DNA of 64,000 bases from assembly GCA_963971535.1 (NCBI GenBank), contig OZ020593.1, positions 17,363,919 through 17,427,918 of the forward strand, read 5' to 3'. The notes under the pieces are model-generated. The model was not told the DNA's origin, did no database searches, and was given only the letters and a program-made list of their open reading frames with translations. Below, one piece after another: positions 63,310 to 64,000 of this stretch (within the stretch, counting starts at the first letter, position 1; each line of letters starts with the position of its first letter). Source of the DNA: Notolepis coatsorum. Lineage: Eukaryota; Chordata; Actinopteri; Aulopiformes; Paralepididae. The translations under genes and the position numbers were made by a program.

Positions 63310-64000
63310 TTATTGGTCCCTGTTTTCCGTGAATTTCAGGAGGATGCCCGCCAGACTGGCTGCGATGCCAGTCTGGACCGCGACCAGCTGGGTCTGGACC
63401 GCGACCAGCTGGGCCAGGGTCTGGCGTGTGAGCCTCTGCTCGTCCCTCATGTCGCTCAGGAGGGCGATGGTGGTCAATTGGTTGTCGAGGACGGCCCCCG
63501 TAAGGACGACCGGGTCCGGGACCGGGTGGGCCCTCTGCCCCCTGCGCGCCGAAGGGGGTCGGCTGCAGGACGCCTCCTGCTCCTCCTGGGTGTCGACGGG
63601 GTCGGGGATAAGATTGATGGTGAACTCAGCCGAGTTGCCTGTGGAATGAATAGGCAATTTAATAACGTTTTATTTGTTTGCTAGCAAGGTTCGGAACCAT
63701 ACGGTTGAATATTGTTTCAAATAAATTAAGAGATTCTTGTCATGTTCCTCAATAAAATCGTTGACGACAAAGTGATTTCTATGCCAGTCTTCCTTACTGA
63801 TGTGACAATTCCTGTATGAAAGGTGCTATACAAATGAAGTGTATATTATATTATTACCTTCCACCTGTTGGCTGGATGGCCCAGCCACTTCGTATGTGTC
63901 GGTGGTGCCTTCAATTCCTCCCACCGCCTCGTCCCCGATGATGCTGGCGATTTTCAGGTCCAGTGGGGACAGCTCACTCTGACTCTGAATTGAATTGATT
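63310..64000 (-). CDS. Harbinger partner protein (Myb/SANT-like), 3' exons, cut by window edge
   Basis: On the minus strand an open frame enters from 64000 to 63858 (SELSPLDLKIASIIGDEAVG) and splices at AAG|GTAATA. It continues after a TTCCACAG acceptor at 63638 to a TAA at 63310. The last exon reads GNSAEFTINL, then VVLTGAVLDNQLTTIALLSD and a helical VAVQTQLVAVQTGIAASLAG. This resembles the C-terminal part of Myb/SANT-domain proteins carried by Harbinger elements; the DNA-binding domain would lie beyond the window. The stop codon overlaps the target duplication of the hAT insertion, which therefore lies at the very 3' end without breaking the frame. Confidence 0.75.

Larger units (their letters stand above)
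60137..64000 (+). mobile_element. PIF/Harbinger DNA transposon, running off the right edge
   Basis: It has the two genes typical of animal Harbinger elements: a HARBI1-like transposase (60820-61954) and a convergent partner gene on the other strand (63310 onward). 'gggccctcattcatcaacg' near 60134 resembles a Harbinger-type terminus, but the right end and target duplication lie outside the window, so the left boundary is provisional. A hAT element is inserted between the genes. Confidence 0.8.

Overview
The window looks like intergenic or intronic DNA of a teleost fish. The evidence is the mixture of mobile elements, all of kinds common in ray-finned fish: a BEL/Pao LTR retrotransposon, CR1/L2/Rex-type LINEs, several tRNA-derived SINEs, hAT and PIF/Harbinger DNA transposons, many short elements bounded by TTAA, and very abundant microsatellites and minisatellites. 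I found no convincing ordinary host gene. The protein-coding sequence I can support comes from mobile elements, apart from one intronless nucleoplasmin-like ORF of unknown origin (44851-45654, minus) and one weak exon candidate (25630-25862).

Layout. 1-2.4 kb: microsatellites and unassigned DNA. 2.47-11.60 kb: a complete, young BEL/Pao element with near-identical 1.43-kb LTRs, a 5-bp target duplication and one uninterrupted Gag-Pol ORF; it lies in a hairpin-forming repeat. 12-15.4 kb: a hAT MITE with a perfect 8-bp duplication, LINE 3' ends, a SINE inside a MITE, and a G/A-rich minisatellite. 15.4-17.9 kb: the longest stretch without recognised repeats. 17.9-22.3 kb: 38-bp and 18-bp minisatellites, a TTAA element, a foldback MITE and a hAT element. 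22.8-23.5 kb: a Mutator-like foldback element carrying a tRNA-like segment. 23.6-34.5 kb and 45.8-49.1 kb: a swarm of TTAA-flanked elements of several families, some carrying SINEs. 35.1-43.4 kb: a Charlie-like hAT remnant, a six-exon hAT transposase pseudogene, and a second partial copy of it embedded in a 39-bp minisatellite. 43.9-45.7 kb: a Ty3/gypsy pol-LTR remnant abutting the nucleoplasmin-like ORF. 47.9-59 kb: nested MITEs, SINEs, L2 and CR1/Rex-type LINE pieces, and a 56-bp minisatellite that appears to have grown out of an L2 coding segment. 60.1-64 kb: a PIF/Harbinger element with a HARBI1-like transposase gene (one intron, apparently intact) and a convergent partner gene running off the right edge, with a 1-kb hAT element inserted between them.

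How the parts relate. The BEL ORF holds all functions expected for its own copying (Gag, protease, RT, RNase H, integrase). In the Harbinger element the transposase and the partner protein are expected to act together. The many MITEs lack coding capacity and would have depended on transposases from elsewhere. Boundaries quoted to the base rest on target-site duplications read from the sequence; family names rest on recognising protein motifs or termini, not on a database search.
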